Origin: Deltaproteobacteria bacterium
GTDB lineage: Bacteria > Desulfobacterota > DSM-4660 > Desulfatiglandales > HGW-15
Direction of reading: 5' to 3'
Length of the DNA: 20,921 bases
Assembly: GCA_030671095.1 (NCBI GenBank)
Contig: DAOVAK010000006.1
Location: 1-20,921 of the forward strand
The notes below the pieces were generated by a model. It worked only from the letters and a program-made list of their open reading frames with translations. It was not told where the DNA came from and ran no database searches. How positions within the stretch are numbered: position 1 is the stretch's first letter; every line of letters starts with the position of its first letter. Positions 1 through 8,550 of the stretch are shown one piece after another. The position numbers and the translations under genes were made by a program.

Positions 1-38
1 TTGGGGGAACGTCAATTCGGAACCAAAGGAGGTCAAAG

Positions 39-1137
39 ATGTACAACGAAATGATTTCTAGAATCGAAAACATTATGGATCAACTCCATGATATCAGAGG
101 TCATCTTTGACCTAGACAGCCAGCAAAAAGAATTAGAAAAAATAGAAAAGATCATGTCAAAGGCCGATTTCTGGCAAAAGGACCAGGAGGAGATCTCTAA
201 GTTGAATCAACAAAGCGCCTCTCTCAGGGAAAAAATCGACCAATGGAAGAAATATTACCAAGAGACTGAAGATGCTAAAATCCTTGCGGAAATGGCTCAT
301 GAAGAGGATGACAAATCTACCTTGAAAGAGGTAGAGAAGGATGTGGATCAGCTTGAAAGGAAGGTTAAGGGCCTTGAATTTCAATCCCTTCTCGGTGACC
401 CAGATGACAAGCGCAATGCCATTGTGGCCATCAATGCGGGAGCCGGCGGAACAGAGGCCCAAGACTGGGTTGAAATGCTTTTCAGGATGTACCTTCGCTG
501 GTGTGAATCTAGAAACATGTCTGCTCACGTCATCGACTATCTGGCAGGTGATGAGGCAGGCGTCAAGAATGTGACCTTTACTGTGAGTGGGCCTTATGCC
601 TATGGCTACCTGAAATCAGAGCATGGAATACATCGCATGGTCAGAATCTCTCCATTTGATGCCACGGGAAGGCGACACACCTCATTTGCCTCCGTTTCCG
701 TCCTGCCTGAGGTGGACAGGGATATCAAGATCGAAATTGATGAAAAGGATTTGCGCATAGATACGTACAGGGCGAGTGGACCTGGGGGTCAACATGTGAA
801 TAAGACCAGCTCCGCGGTGAGGATTACACATGTCCCCACAAATATTGTCGTCCAGTGCCAGAATGAAAAATCCCAACACCGGAACAAGGAAATGGCCTTG
901 AAGGTCTTAAAGTCTCGGCTCTATGAGATAGAGAAAGAGAAACTGGAACAGAAGAAGCAGGAAATCCACCAGACCCAGAAAGAGATCGCCTGGGGAAGTC
1001 AAATAAGATCTTACGTGTTCAACCCTTATAGAATGGTCAAGGACCGCAGAACAAATCTGGAAGTGGGTAATCTGGACAGGGTCATGGATGGAGATATCGA
1101 TATGTTCATTGATGCTTACCTGAGAATGAAAAAATGA
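39..1137 (+). CDS. prfB: Peptide chain release factor 2 (RF2), made by programmed +1 frameshift
   Basis: RF2 recognises UGA and UAA stop codons in the ribosomal A site and triggers peptide release. The reading frame starts at ATG 39 behind a strong Shine-Dalgarno (AAAGGAGGT, 25-33), encodes 23 codons, meets TGA at 108-110, and continues in the +1 frame from 109 to the stop at 1135-1137. The joined product is 365 residues, the same length as E. coli RF2. Visible hallmarks are the SPF tripeptide (about residues 204-206), which is RF2-specific for stop-codon recognition, and the GGQ loop (about 249-251, [15 protein letters not shown]), which is the peptidyl-hydrolysis motif. The N-terminal part is charged and helical, as expected. 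An ATG at 88 in the downstream frame would give a 349-residue protein but lacks the upstream signal and the conserved N-terminus. The gene converges on the amidase gene with only 23 bases between their stops. The 38 bases upstream are too few to identify the preceding gene. Confidence 0.96.
96..111 (+). promoter_or_regulatory. RF2 programmed +1 frameshift site
   Basis: The codons read AGA GGT CAT CTT TGA C. This matches the known RF2 recoding signal: a Shine-Dalgarno-like stretch (GAGGT at 97-101, complementary to the 16S 3' end), three bases, a slippery CTT (105-107), then an in-frame TGA followed by C (108-111). When RF2 is scarce, termination at TGA is slow and the ribosome slips to TTT GAC, making full-length RF2; when RF2 is plentiful, the 23-codon product is released. 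The E. coli site has AGGGGG as the internal Shine-Dalgarno; here it is the variant AGAGGT with the same spacing. The mechanism comes from family knowledge; the element itself is seen in the sequence. Confidence 0.95.
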
Positions 1138-1160
1138 TCTGGGTGCCGTCGCCCATATAG

Positions 1161-2894
1161 CTATCCACCCTTATAGGCCTGTTCAATGCTCTTTATGTAC
1201 CGCTCAATCCCTGAAACAATACCCTCAGCCAGGCTTTCCTGATATTTTTTGCTGAGCAAGCGCCTTCTCTCCTTGGTATTGGTAATGAAGCCCGTCTCCA
1301 CCAGAATGGCCGGCATTTCAGCACCTATCAGCACATAGAAGGGGGCCTGCTTGACGCCCAGATCTCGTACCCCGCTGTATCTCTTCCTGGCTCCACCTAT
1401 CATGCCCCTTTGCACCTCACGGGCCAACCGGCTAGACTCGTTGATTTTCGTGTTTAGCATGAGATCATTCAGGATTTGTTGAAGATCGCTGATATTCTTT
1501 TCCGAGGTGGCATTCTCCCTGGCAGCCACCATAACGGCCCTGGCATCTGTGGCTAGATTCAGAAAGTAGGTTTCCAGTCCGTGGACCCCCTTCTGTTTGT
1601 AGGAATTGACATGAAGAGAGATGAAAAGATCCGCCTTTTTCATATTGGCTAAGGCCGTTCTTCGTTCTAAGGACAAGAAGACATCCCTATCCCTTGTTAG
1701 AATAGCCTCACAACCGAGTCGCTTCTTTATCTTTGCTGCCAGTACCTTGGCAAGGCTCAATACGATGTCTTTCTCCTTGATTCCCCCTTTTATGTAGGTC
1801 CCGGGATCTCTACCCCCATGTCCCGGATCAATGACGATCCTTTCCACGCCCAATCCCAGTTGTCTTGCCAGGGAAACGGTCTTGCCTTGGCGTTTCGCCT
1901 TCCCGGTCTCTTTCTTGGCCCGTCTCTTTTTTGAGCTTGAGGGGCTTTTGCTTCTATTGTCCCTTTCGTCATCACCGCGCACGTCCACCACAATGCGAAA
2001 AGGATCATGGAGATGAAAGATCTTATGTGTGTTGATACTGTTAATATCCAGGACCACCCGCACCCTATCCTTTGTAAATTGCCCTGCCCTCGCCCTATGC
2101 AGCAGACCCCCCTTTATGGGTATGGAGCTCTCAATATCCTTACCGACCCTTGCCTTAACCAGATCTACGTATAGTCGTCTTGGTTTTTTGTGGGTGGGAT
2201 CTTTTTTTAGTAGATTGGAGGTGTATTTAACGGATCTTTCAAGATCAATGACAACCCGGGTATAGGTGGGCGTGGACCAGTGACGGATATCTTTGACCAA
2301 GGCCAACTTGCTTCCTGTGGAATCGGCCGCACTTTTCCCTTTTTGGTTATTCTTCTTGCTGAGGATGACGGCCAACTCATCCAACCTGGCCCTCGCCCTT
2401 GGACGCATGTCCCCAGAAGGGTACTTAACATCCACCTTCAAGAACTCCACATAGGCCTGGGAGGGATCTTTTTTATGCTTGTAAAAGATTTCCCCTATCC
2501 GGTACTGCGCATCATCGGCGAGGCGATGATTCTCGTACTCTTCAACCAGCCCTCTGAAGCGTTCGAGACCATCATCCAAATCCTTTTGCATTCCTGAATA
2601 CCCGTAAAGCTTGGTATACATTCGGGCCTCGCGGTACACGGCCCATGGGGCCTGCTTACTTTTTGGATAACGGGAATAGACGCTCGAATAAAGACGGATA
2701 CACCTTAGCCAGTAGTGACGATATTTTTTCTTCTTTTTGGAACGGTATAGAGATTTTCTGCAATTATCAGCCTGCTTGAGTAAGGTTTCGGGCTTGGATG
2801 GGGCCTTGCCCAAGACCTCAGTCCCCGCTACTAGACAGAAAGATACAAGTAGGAGAAAAAGAAATGAACCAATGCGGACTATCCTGCTTTTCAT
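1161..2894 (-). CDS. N-acetylmuramoyl-L-alanine amidase, AmiC-like, with tetratricopeptide-like and AMIN domains
   Basis: A 577-residue secreted peptidoglycan amidase that should cleave the bond between N-acetylmuramic acid and L-alanine, typically during daughter-cell separation. It has a signal peptide (basic start, hydrophobic core about 9-23). Residues about 35-180 are helical repeats resembling periplasmic TPR/YbgF-type proteins. An AMIN domain, which targets peptidoglycan or the septum, lies at about 198-306 (DIRHWSTPTYTRVVIDL). A basic, serine-rich linker spans about 310-340, and the zinc amidase_3 domain runs from about 350 to the end. Zinc ligands are recognisable at H359 (VIDPGHGG), E374 (GIKEKDI) and H428 (FISLHVNS); the catalytic Glu is in LVETGF near the C-terminus. 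The start ATG overlaps the mutS stop (ATGA, 2891-2894) and has no good Shine-Dalgarno, so translation is probably coupled to mutS. It is longer than E. coli AmiC (about 417 residues) because of the repeat region. I leave the symbol blank because paralogues cannot be separated here. Confidence 0.92.
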   Translation of the reverse strand: MKSRIVRIGSFLFLLLVSFCLVAGTEVLGKAPSKPETLLKQADNCRKSLYRSKKKKKYRHYWLRCIRLYSSVYSRYPKSKQAPWAVYREARMYTKLYGYSGMQKDLDDGLERFRGLVEEYENHRLADDAQYRIGEIFYKHKKDPSQAYVEFLKVDVKYPSGDMRPRARARLDELAVILSKKNNQKGKSAADSTGSKLALVKDIRHWSTPTYTRVVIDLERSVKYTSNLLKKDPTHKKPRRLYVDLVKARVGKDIESSIPIKGGLLHRARAGQFTKDRVRVVLDINSINTHKIFHLHDPFRIVVDVRGDDERDNRSKSPSSSKKRRAKKETGKAKRQGKTVSLARQLGLGVERIVIDPGHGGRDPGTYIKGGIKEKDIVLSLAKVLAAKIKKRLGCEAILTRDRDVFLSLERRTALANMKKADLFISLHVNSYKQKGVHGLETYFLNLATDARAVMVAARENATSEKNISDLQQILNDLMLNTKINESSRLAREVQRGMIGGARKRYSGVRDLGVKQAPFYVLIGAEMPAILVETGFITNTKERRRLLSKKYQESLAEGIVSGIERYIKSIEQAYKGG

Positions 2895-5503
2895 TGTTTT
2901 TGTTCGTCCAAATATTCCTTCATTTTATTCAGTTCGATCAGCGCCTCCAGGGGGGTCATAGATGAGATGTCCAGTTTTCGAATCCACTTTTGAAGTCTCT
3001 GATCCTGAAGACCGAAGAGATTCAGCTGTGATCTCACTTCCTCATCCTTACTGTCCTGTGAGCGTGCCAAGCGCGGTCTACCCACCTCATCCAGCTCCTC
3101 ACCCTCCAGATTATCTAAAATCTCTCTGGCCCTTTCAATGACCTCTCTGGGCAGTCCGGCGATTCGGGCCACCTGTATACCATAGCTTCGGCTTGTTCCG
3201 CCCGGCACCAGTTTCCTTAAAAAGATGATCTGATCATTCCATTCTTTGACCGCTATGTTAAAATTCTTCACCCTCTGCTTGGTGGCGATCAGATCTGTCA
3301 ATTCATGATAGTGAGTGGCAAAGAGGGTTCTGACCCCCTTGTCTGCTCTATCGTGCAGGGATTCTGCCACAGCCCAGGCAATGCTCAAACCATCATAGGT
3401 GCTTGTTCCCCGTCCTATTTCATCAAGAATGACAAGGCTTTTGCTCGTGGCATGTCTGAGGATATTGGCCGTCTCGTTCATTTCGACCATGAATGTACTC
3501 TGACCCCTTGCCAGGTCATCGCTGGCGCCCACACGTGTAAAGATACGATCAACTATTCCGATATTCCCTTTGGAGGCAGGAATAAAGCCTCCCATCTGCG
3601 CCATCAGAACGGTCAGGGCTGTTTGCCTGAGTATGGTGGATTTGCCTGCCATATTGGGGCCGGTGATGATGAGAAACTGGTGCTCCTTGTCATCTAAATG
3701 GATATCATTGGGCGCGAAGTCTTCATCTTTGACCGTCAGCTCTATGACAGGATGTCGTCCATCCACAATGTCTATCACCTCATCATCACGGACCTCAGGA
3801 CATGTGTAATTGTTCAGCTGGGCGGTCTCGGCAAGCCCTGCAAGAGCGTCCAATTCCCCAATAAGAGCCGCAGTTTGTTTGATGCGCTGATTCTCACGGG
3901 CCACGCTTTCCCGAATCTGCCCAAAGATTTCGTACTCCAGCTCCACCCTCTTCTCTTCAGCGCCCAGTACCATCTCCTCGTATTCCTTCAATGCCTCTGT
4001 AATAAATCGCTCTCCGTTGACCAGCGTCTGCTTCCTGATGTAGTCAGGGGGCGCCAAGTGCAAATTGGCTTTAGAGACCTCGATATAATACCCAAAGACC
4101 TTGTTGTATCCCACCTTCAGATTCGATATTCCCGTCCTTTTCCGTTCAGAAGAGGCCAGTTCAGCAATCCAGGCCTTGCCATCCCGGGTGACGGAGATCA
4201 ACCTGTCCAACTCCCCGTTATAGCCTTCCTTGATCAGACCTCCCTCCTTTAAAGAGACTGGAGGTTCCTCACAGATAGCCTTTTCAATGAGCTGAGCCAC
4301 ATCCTGGAGCGTGTCCAGTTTCATAGAGATTTCCGTTAGGAGGCTGCTCGTTGCGCTGGCCAGCCTTTTCCTAATGGCTGGCAGTCTGAGAATGGAGGAA
4401 TTGAGTGCCACCAAATCCCTTCCATTGGCCCTTCCGAGGGATATTCGAGCGTTCAGTCTTTCCAGATCATATATCCCTTCCAAGGCCTCTCTAATATCCT
4501 CTCGGAATATCTCATCATCACGAAAACTCTTCACGGCAGCCAGGCGCCTTCGGATCTCATTCAGGTCCAGTAAGGGATAGCCGATCCAGCGTTTTAGGAG
4601 CCTACTCCCCATGGGCGTGACCGTCTTGTCGAGGACATGAAAGAGGGAGCCTTTTATGGATCCGCGTCTCATGGTTTTGAAAAGTTCAAGATTCCTGCTG
4701 GTGGACTCATCTAAAAACATGAAATCACCCAGGCGGTAAGTGACAAGTTCCTTGATATGATCCGGATTCCCTTTCTGGGTCTCTTTGAGATAATACACAA
4801 TGGCACCGGCCGCAATGATCCCTTGATCCATACCTTCACATCCAAAACCGGCGAGGGACCTTACGCCCAACTGCTCTTTCAAGAGGTGCCCTGCCCTTCC
4901 TTCATCAAAAAGCTCCCGGCCGAGGACTTCCAGGCGGTAGGAGGAGAGGCCCTTTTGCTTGACCAAGTCATCCTTTTCAAGCACCAGGACTTCGGCAGGA
5001 TCAATCCTTCCCAATTCATCGATCAATTCCGCCCAATCCGTAACCTCCGTGACACGGAACGCCCCTGTTGAGAGATCCATGTGAGCAATCCCGTGGGGTT
5101 CGGTTGCTCCAGCTATGGCGGCAATGTAGAGGTTGCTTTTACTATCCACATCCCCATCCTCTGTTACAGAGCCAGGCGTAACGACCCTGACCACGTCTCT
5201 TTTTACAATCCCCTGGCTCTTCTTTGGATCCTCAGTCTGTTCACAAATGGCAACTTTCCAATCGTTTTCAACGAGTCTTGCAATATAGGACTGAGAAGAA
5301 TGATGGGGAAAACCACACATGGGCACTTTTTGTCCATTATAGGACCCACGGGACGTGAGCGTGATACCAAGGATTTTGGATGCGACTTTCGCATCATCAA
5401 AAAACATCTCATAAAAATCACCCATGCGGAAGAAAAGGATCGCATCTGGATACTCACCTTTAATACCCAGATACTGTCTGAGCATGGGTGTCATCTTGCT
5501 CAT
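2891..5503 (-). CDS. mutS: DNA mismatch repair protein MutS
   Basis: An 870-residue MutS that binds mismatches and small loops and recruits MutL using ATP. The mismatch-reading Phe-x-Glu motif is F30-Y-E32 (MGDFYEMF). The connector, lever and clamp domains follow, and the ATPase domain carries Walker A GPNMAGKS (about 615-622), the conserved signature around DDLARGQSTFMVEM (about 662-675), Walker B with D694-E695 (VILDEIGRGTSTYDG), and the FATHYHEL switch (about 728-735). Near the C-terminus, QLNLF (about 826-830) fits the sliding-clamp binding consensus QLxLF. Length is typical (E. coli 853). The start at 5503 overlaps the lapB stop by four bases (ATGA, 5500-5503) with GAGG about 7 bases ahead, and its own stop overlaps the amidase start, so it sits inside a translationally coupled cluster. 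Confidence 0.98.
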   Translation of the reverse strand: MSKMTPMLRQYLGIKGEYPDAILFFRMGDFYEMFFDDAKVASKILGITLTSRGSYNGQKVPMCGFPHHSSQSYIARLVENDWKVAICEQTEDPKKSQGIVKRDVVRVVTPGSVTEDGDVDSKSNLYIAAIAGATEPHGIAHMDLSTGAFRVTEVTDWAELIDELGRIDPAEVLVLEKDDLVKQKGLSSYRLEVLGRELFDEGRAGHLLKEQLGVRSLAGFGCEGMDQGIIAAGAIVYYLKETQKGNPDHIKELVTYRLGDFMFLDESTSRNLELFKTMRRGSIKGSLFHVLDKTVTPMGSRLLKRWIGYPLLDLNEIRRRLAAVKSFRDDEIFREDIREALEGIYDLERLNARISLGRANGRDLVALNSSILRLPAIRKRLASATSSLLTEISMKLDTLQDVAQLIEKAICEEPPVSLKEGGLIKEGYNGELDRLISVTRDGKAWIAELASSERKRTGISNLKVGYNKVFGYYIEVSKANLHLAPPDYIRKQTLVNGERFITEALKEYEEMVLGAEEKRVELEYEIFGQIRESVARENQRIKQTAALIGELDALAGLAETAQLNNYTCPEVRDDEVIDIVDGRHPVIELTVKDEDFAPNDIHLDDKEHQFLIITGPNMAGKSTILRQTALTVLMAQMGGFIPASKGNIGIVDRIFTRVGASDDLARGQSTFMVEMNETANILRHATSKSLVILDEIGRGTSTYDGLSIAWAVAESLHDRADKGVRTLFATHYHELTDLIATKQRVKNFNIAVKEWNDQIIFLRKLVPGGTSRSYGIQVARIAGLPREVIERAREILDNLEGEELDEVGRPRLARSQDSKDEEVRSQLNLFGLQDQRLQKWIRKLDISSMTPLEALIELNKMKEYLDEQKQ

Positions 5504-6777
5504 CCTTCTTCCTCTGTCTTTTCCTGGGGTTCATCGAGGGGTGGTTCTGGAAGCTGCGGGGAAAAGGTGGACTCACTCATTTGGGAGTCCATAAAGCTCA
5601 TGGTATCCCATTTTCTGCACTGGGGGCATTGCCACTGGAGATCATCTGGTTTGAAACCGCAGTTGCTGCATTGGAATTTCAAGTATGCCACGTTTAAGTG
5701 GGAAATTAGGTCCTCATAGGCTGCCAGGGCCTCTCCTTCTTTCTCCTTTTCCAGGAGTATCTCACCCATAAATCTCCTGGCCTCCCAGAAGGATGGGTCC
5801 AGCGCGAGGGCACCTTCTAGCTCCTTTAGTGCGCCTTCATAGTCCTGCTCATTATAGAGGTAGCGGGCCAGGGCCAAGCGCGTAAAGGCATCTGAATTGA
5901 GCTGGGCGCATTCTTTTAAGAAATCCTCCACGGGTTTAAGATTTTCCATCGTCGCATAGGCGCCCTCCAGACGCCGATAGGCCAGAAAGGTAAAGCGAGG
6001 CGCCACTTGTACCACTTTTTTCCAGGTGCCGATCGCCTTTTTGTACTCTTGTCTACCGAAATAGAGGTCCCCCAGATGCAGGTAGGCATCCACGCAAGTC
6101 TTGTCAATGGATATGGCCTTATTATAGCAAGAGCGCGCCTTGGGCAATTCCCCCTCCTCTTGATACGCCTTGCCCAACTCTGTTTGGTGATGTGCTAGGA
6201 TATGGTTATGGTTACCCTTGGCCAGCCGGGCTATCCTTTGGCGCATGGCAAAGGCATTTGCCCAATCTTTCATCTCCTCATAGATTTTTTCGGTCTCTTC
6301 CAGACTCTCCATGTTGGATGGCTGATTTTCGAGCACCTCCAAAAACGTCCTGAGTGCCCGGTTTAAGAACCCGGCCTTGCGGTAATCCAATCCCAGATCA
6401 GTGAGGGCCCGGACCCTGATCTGTTCACTAATAGTAGGTCTCAGAATGATGTTCTGCCGGATACGGATGGCCCGATCAATATCTCCTTTGGAGCGGTATA
6501 GATTGGCAAGAGCCACGTAGGTCTCTACGGTCTCTGAATTGACCTGGACCGATTTGCTGAACTCTTCAATGGCCTGATCATGCTCATTGGAAAGGATATA
6601 CTGCACCCCTTTAAGGAAGGCCTTATCTCCTTCCTTGGCGGCAGATTTGATCTTTTTCTCTGTCTTATGACGCGCGAGACGTCCGAGAATCAGGCCAATG
6701 ACAAAGGCGGCTATTATGCCTAAACAGAGCTTCTGGTTTTCAGGTTCTAAGAACCATTGCCAGAGTTGTTGCCACAT
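5500..6777 (-). CDS. lapB: LapB/YciM-like tetratricopeptide protein with C-terminal rubredoxin-like zinc knuckle
   Basis: A 425-residue inner-membrane-anchored TPR protein. In enterobacteria LapB delivers LpxC to the FtsH protease and so balances lipopolysaccharide against phospholipid synthesis. One N-terminal membrane segment is visible (about 17-33, CLGIIAAFVIGLILGRL), followed by a run of TPR helices (about 50-360, for example HDQAIEEFSKSVQVN and DAYLHLGDLYFGRQEYKKA). The C-terminal metal knuckle has two Cys pairs, C370-SN-C373 and C384-PQ-C387, matching the rubredoxin-like domain required in LapB. A proline- and glutamate-rich tail follows. It is slightly longer than E. coli LapB (389 residues). 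It lies 15 bases downstream of lapA, the usual partner, which supports the call; the downstream coupling to mutS is lineage-specific context. The FtsH/LpxC role is transferred from the family. Confidence 0.9.
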   Translation of the reverse strand: MWQQLWQWFLEPENQKLCLGIIAAFVIGLILGRLARHKTEKKIKSAAKEGDKAFLKGVQYILSNEHDQAIEEFSKSVQVNSETVETYVALANLYRSKGDIDRAIRIRQNIILRPTISEQIRVRALTDLGLDYRKAGFLNRALRTFLEVLENQPSNMESLEETEKIYEEMKDWANAFAMRQRIARLAKGNHNHILAHHQTELGKAYQEEGELPKARSCYNKAISIDKTCVDAYLHLGDLYFGRQEYKKAIGTWKKVVQVAPRFTFLAYRRLEGAYATMENLKPVEDFLKECAQLNSDAFTRLALARYLYNEQDYEGALKELEGALALDPSFWEARRFMGEILLEKEKEGEALAAYEDLISHLNVAYLKFQCSNCGFKPDDLQWQCPQCRKWDTMSFMDSQMSESTFSPQLPEPPLDEPQEKTEEEG

Positions 6778-6792
6778 GAAATCTCGCCCTCA

Positions 6793-7146
6793 TCACTCCT
6801 CTTCAGTGGTGTCGACCTGACTTGGAGAGACATCATCAGAGGTAATAGGAAGGTTTCTGAGAGAATTGAGCTCCTTATCTTTTTCTCGTGACGCGCTAAC
6901 AAGGCTCTTTATCTCTCTTTTGAGTCGGAAACGTTCAATTATACCATAAAACCCGATGACGAGCACACCGAAGAGAAAAGCGATGGTCACGATGAAATAT
7001 AGGGACATGGCAGAGGTCGTGTACTTAATGAAGCGGAGATCGACCTTAAATGCAACTTGCTCAGACATGGCCCCATGATTTTGGACTATAATGATAACGA
7101 CGAACAGCATCAGTATGATGGCTAATATGAATTTTAGATGCTTCAT
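6793..7146 (-). CDS. lapA: LapA-domain (DUF1049) inner-membrane protein
   Basis: A 117-residue protein with two hydrophobic segments (about 5-22 and 47-69), the conserved N at the end of the first (VQNH, followed by a short periplasmic loop), and a charged cytoplasmic tail likely to form a short coiled coil (about 71-97, ERFRLKREIKSLVSASREKD). This is the LapA/YciS layout; LapA associates with LapB in the LPS assembly control complex. The start at 7146 has an excellent Shine-Dalgarno (AGGAGGTC, 8 bases or fewer from ATG). The 113 bases between it and the HIT gene hold no coding sequence; I see no convincing terminator there, so the cluster may be read from further upstream or from a weak promoter in this gap. 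Confidence 0.85.
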   Translation of the reverse strand: MKHLKFILAIILMLFVVIIIVQNHGAMSEQVAFKVDLRFIKYTTSAMSLYFIVTIAFLFGVLVIGFYGIIERFRLKREIKSLVSASREKDKELNSLRNLPITSDDVSPSQVDTTEEE

Positions 7147-7259
7147 TCATGACCTCCTATATGCGTGTTATGGAAGATACAAGAGCGCCCGTTCTATGCT
7201 TTATCCCTCCCTAGAATTCCCTGATTCTGGATGAAAAGCAAACTAAAGTTGCTAAGTTA

Positions 7260-7745
7260 TTATAGCTTATCAAATTCGGTCCTAAGTTTCTTATAGGTCT
7301 CCTTGATGTGCTCTGGAATGACCCGCACTTCCCCAAGGACGGTCATATAGTTGGTATCTCCATTCCAGCGCGGTACAATATGAAAGTGCATATGGTCTTC
7401 CATGCCGGCCCCTGCCACGCGACCAAGGTTTAACCCCACATTAAAGCCTTCAGGATCCATAATATTTTTCAGGATATCTATGGATCTGCGGACCATGAGT
7501 AAAAGGTCCAGGCTCTCCTCATCAGAGAGTTGGTCCAGTCCAGGGACATGTTGAATGGGAGCTACCAAAAGGTGCCCATTGTTATAGGGAAATCTATTCA
7601 TCATCACTGTACTCAGCGATCCCACATACAAAATCAGACGCGCTTCATCCTGGTCTCGATCACTTCCTGGGCAAAAAATACAGCTCCCCCCTTTCTGATC
7701 GGAAAGGATATACGCCATCCTCCATGGTGCCCATAGATTCTTCAT
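7260..7745 (-). CDS. HIT-family protein (Ap4A phosphorylase/hydrolase-like)
   Basis: A 161-residue histidine-triad protein that should hydrolyse or phosphorolyse nucleotide-ribose phosphates such as diadenosine polyphosphates or AMP conjugates; the exact substrate cannot be read from sequence. It opens MKNLWAPWRMAYI, typical of the COG0537/Ap4A-phosphorylase-like branch, has a CIFC pair (about 23-26) likely to bind zinc, and the HIT active site HMHFHIV (about 132-138) with the preceding NLGRVAGAGMEDH. I chose the ATG at 7745 because it has GAGGTGA just upstream and matches the family N-terminus; a GTG at 7790 in the same frame has no Shine-Dalgarno. It follows the phosphodiesterase gene by 61 bases on the same strand. 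Confidence 0.88.
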   Translation of the reverse strand: MKNLWAPWRMAYILSDQKGGSCIFCPGSDRDQDEARLILYVGSLSTVMMNRFPYNNGHLLVAPIQHVPGLDQLSDEESLDLLLMVRRSIDILKNIMDPEGFNVGLNLGRVAGAGMEDHMHFHIVPRWNGDTNYMTVLGEVRVIPEHIKETYKKLRTEFDKL

Positions 7746-7806
7746 AAGAATCACCTCACTCTCATCTCCGCCCGCGATCTTGCTCTCCACATCAAGGTCG
7801 TGCTAA

Positions 7807-8292
7807 TTATTCAATGGGAATGATTTCACCTCGGATCGTTTCACCAACTCTCAATATCCCAACGCTATGATCCCTGGAAAAGGAGAACCCTGTTGCAGTT
7901 CCTGGATTAAAAAGGAGTATCCCATCCTTAACATAATTTGCTGCTCGGTGAGAATGGCCATAGACAATGGCATCCACATTCTGGAATTCAGCCCGAATCC
8001 TTTCCTCAAGGCCCCTCGACGGTCCGTCTCCATGAATAAGACCCACTCTGTAAGGGCCCAACTGGATCACCTTCTTCTCCGGAAGCGCCTCCTTCACCTC
8101 TATGGGATCCATGTTCCCGTGTACACCGTGGAAGTTCTTCCTACTCAGAAACTCCACAATCTCAGCAGAAACAAAATCCCCCGCGTGAAAGATGAGATCC
8201 ACGTCCCCTAGGAACTGATCAAGCATATATCTGAAATCTCGGGTCAGGCGATGAAGATGGGTATCTGATAAGACGCCGATTTTCATCTTCAT
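7807..8292 (-). CDS. YfcE/MJ0936-type metallophosphoesterase
   Basis: A 161-residue calcineurin-fold phosphodiesterase of the YfcE family, usual length about 160-180. All metal-binding motifs are visible: D10-x-H12 (GVLSDTHLH), HAGD (36-39), GN (59-60, VHGNMD), H87 (LIHGDG) and GHSH (112-115). Such enzymes hydrolyse phosphodiesters in vitro using manganese; the cellular substrate is unknown. The start was set at ATG 8292 (MKMKIGVLSD). GGAGG lies 13 bases ahead, a little far, so the ATG at 8286 (second Met) is also possible. The frame stays open upstream to 8673, but that extension would overlap the fmdB-like gene head to head and has no homology. Its putative promoter is at 8336-8363. Confidence 0.88.
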   Translation of the reverse strand: MKMKIGVLSDTHLHRLTRDFRYMLDQFLGDVDLIFHAGDFVSAEIVEFLSRKNFHGVHGNMDPIEVKEALPEKKVIQLGPYRVGLIHGDGPSRGLEERIRAEFQNVDAIVYGHSHRAANYVKDGILLFNPGTATGFSFSRDHSVGILRVGETIRGEIIPIE

Positions 8293-8335
8293 GTCAAGGC
8301 ACAGACCTCCACGAGGCGGTAGATGTTGGTAGGAA

Positions 8336-8363
8336 AGTATAGCAACCTCAAAAAAAAAGACAA
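8336..8363 (-). promoter_or_regulatory. Candidate sigma-70 promoter for the phosphodiesterase gene
   Basis: Reading the - strand, TTGTCT (8363-8358), a 16-base spacer, then TATACT (8341-8336, five of six matches to the -10 consensus). It would start transcription near 8329 and give a leader of about 37 bases to ATG 8292. An A-tract (T-run on the - strand) lies in the spacer. Consensus matching only. Confidence 0.5.
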
Positions 8364-8395
8364 CCCAAATATCTGTCTCTCCTCGACAAAATCGT

Positions 8396-8424
8396 TTGAC
8401 TGGGAGAGATTTCTCTTGTATTTC
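8396..8424 (+). promoter_or_regulatory. Weak candidate sigma-70 promoter for the fmdB-like gene
   Basis: TTGACT (8396-8401), a 17-base spacer and TATTTC (8419-8424) on the + strand, leaving a leader of about 120 bases before ATG 8551. The -35 is good, the -10 poor. The remainder of the 258-base divergent gap (8293-8550) shows no other gene; it has a repeated GCTAGCGGGCTAACGG / CCGCTAACC theme around 8461-8520 that may be a small dyad. Confidence 0.3.
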
Positions 8425-8550
8425 AGGTGCTGATTCTGTTTGCCCATCTCGAAGTTCGTGGGCTAGCGGGCTAACGGTTAAACGCAACGGCCCTGTGGGT
8501 CGAAGAAATCCGCTAACCATTGAAGCGCTATCAATTGAAAAGGATGAACG

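Noticed and set aside
1..38. Tail of an upstream gene before prfB
   Set aside because: All three forward frames are open over so short a stretch that none can be assigned.
88..108. ATG 88 as the prfB start
   Set aside because: It ignores the complete recoding signal and a far better ribosome-binding site before ATG 39; the joined product has the canonical RF2 N-terminus and length.
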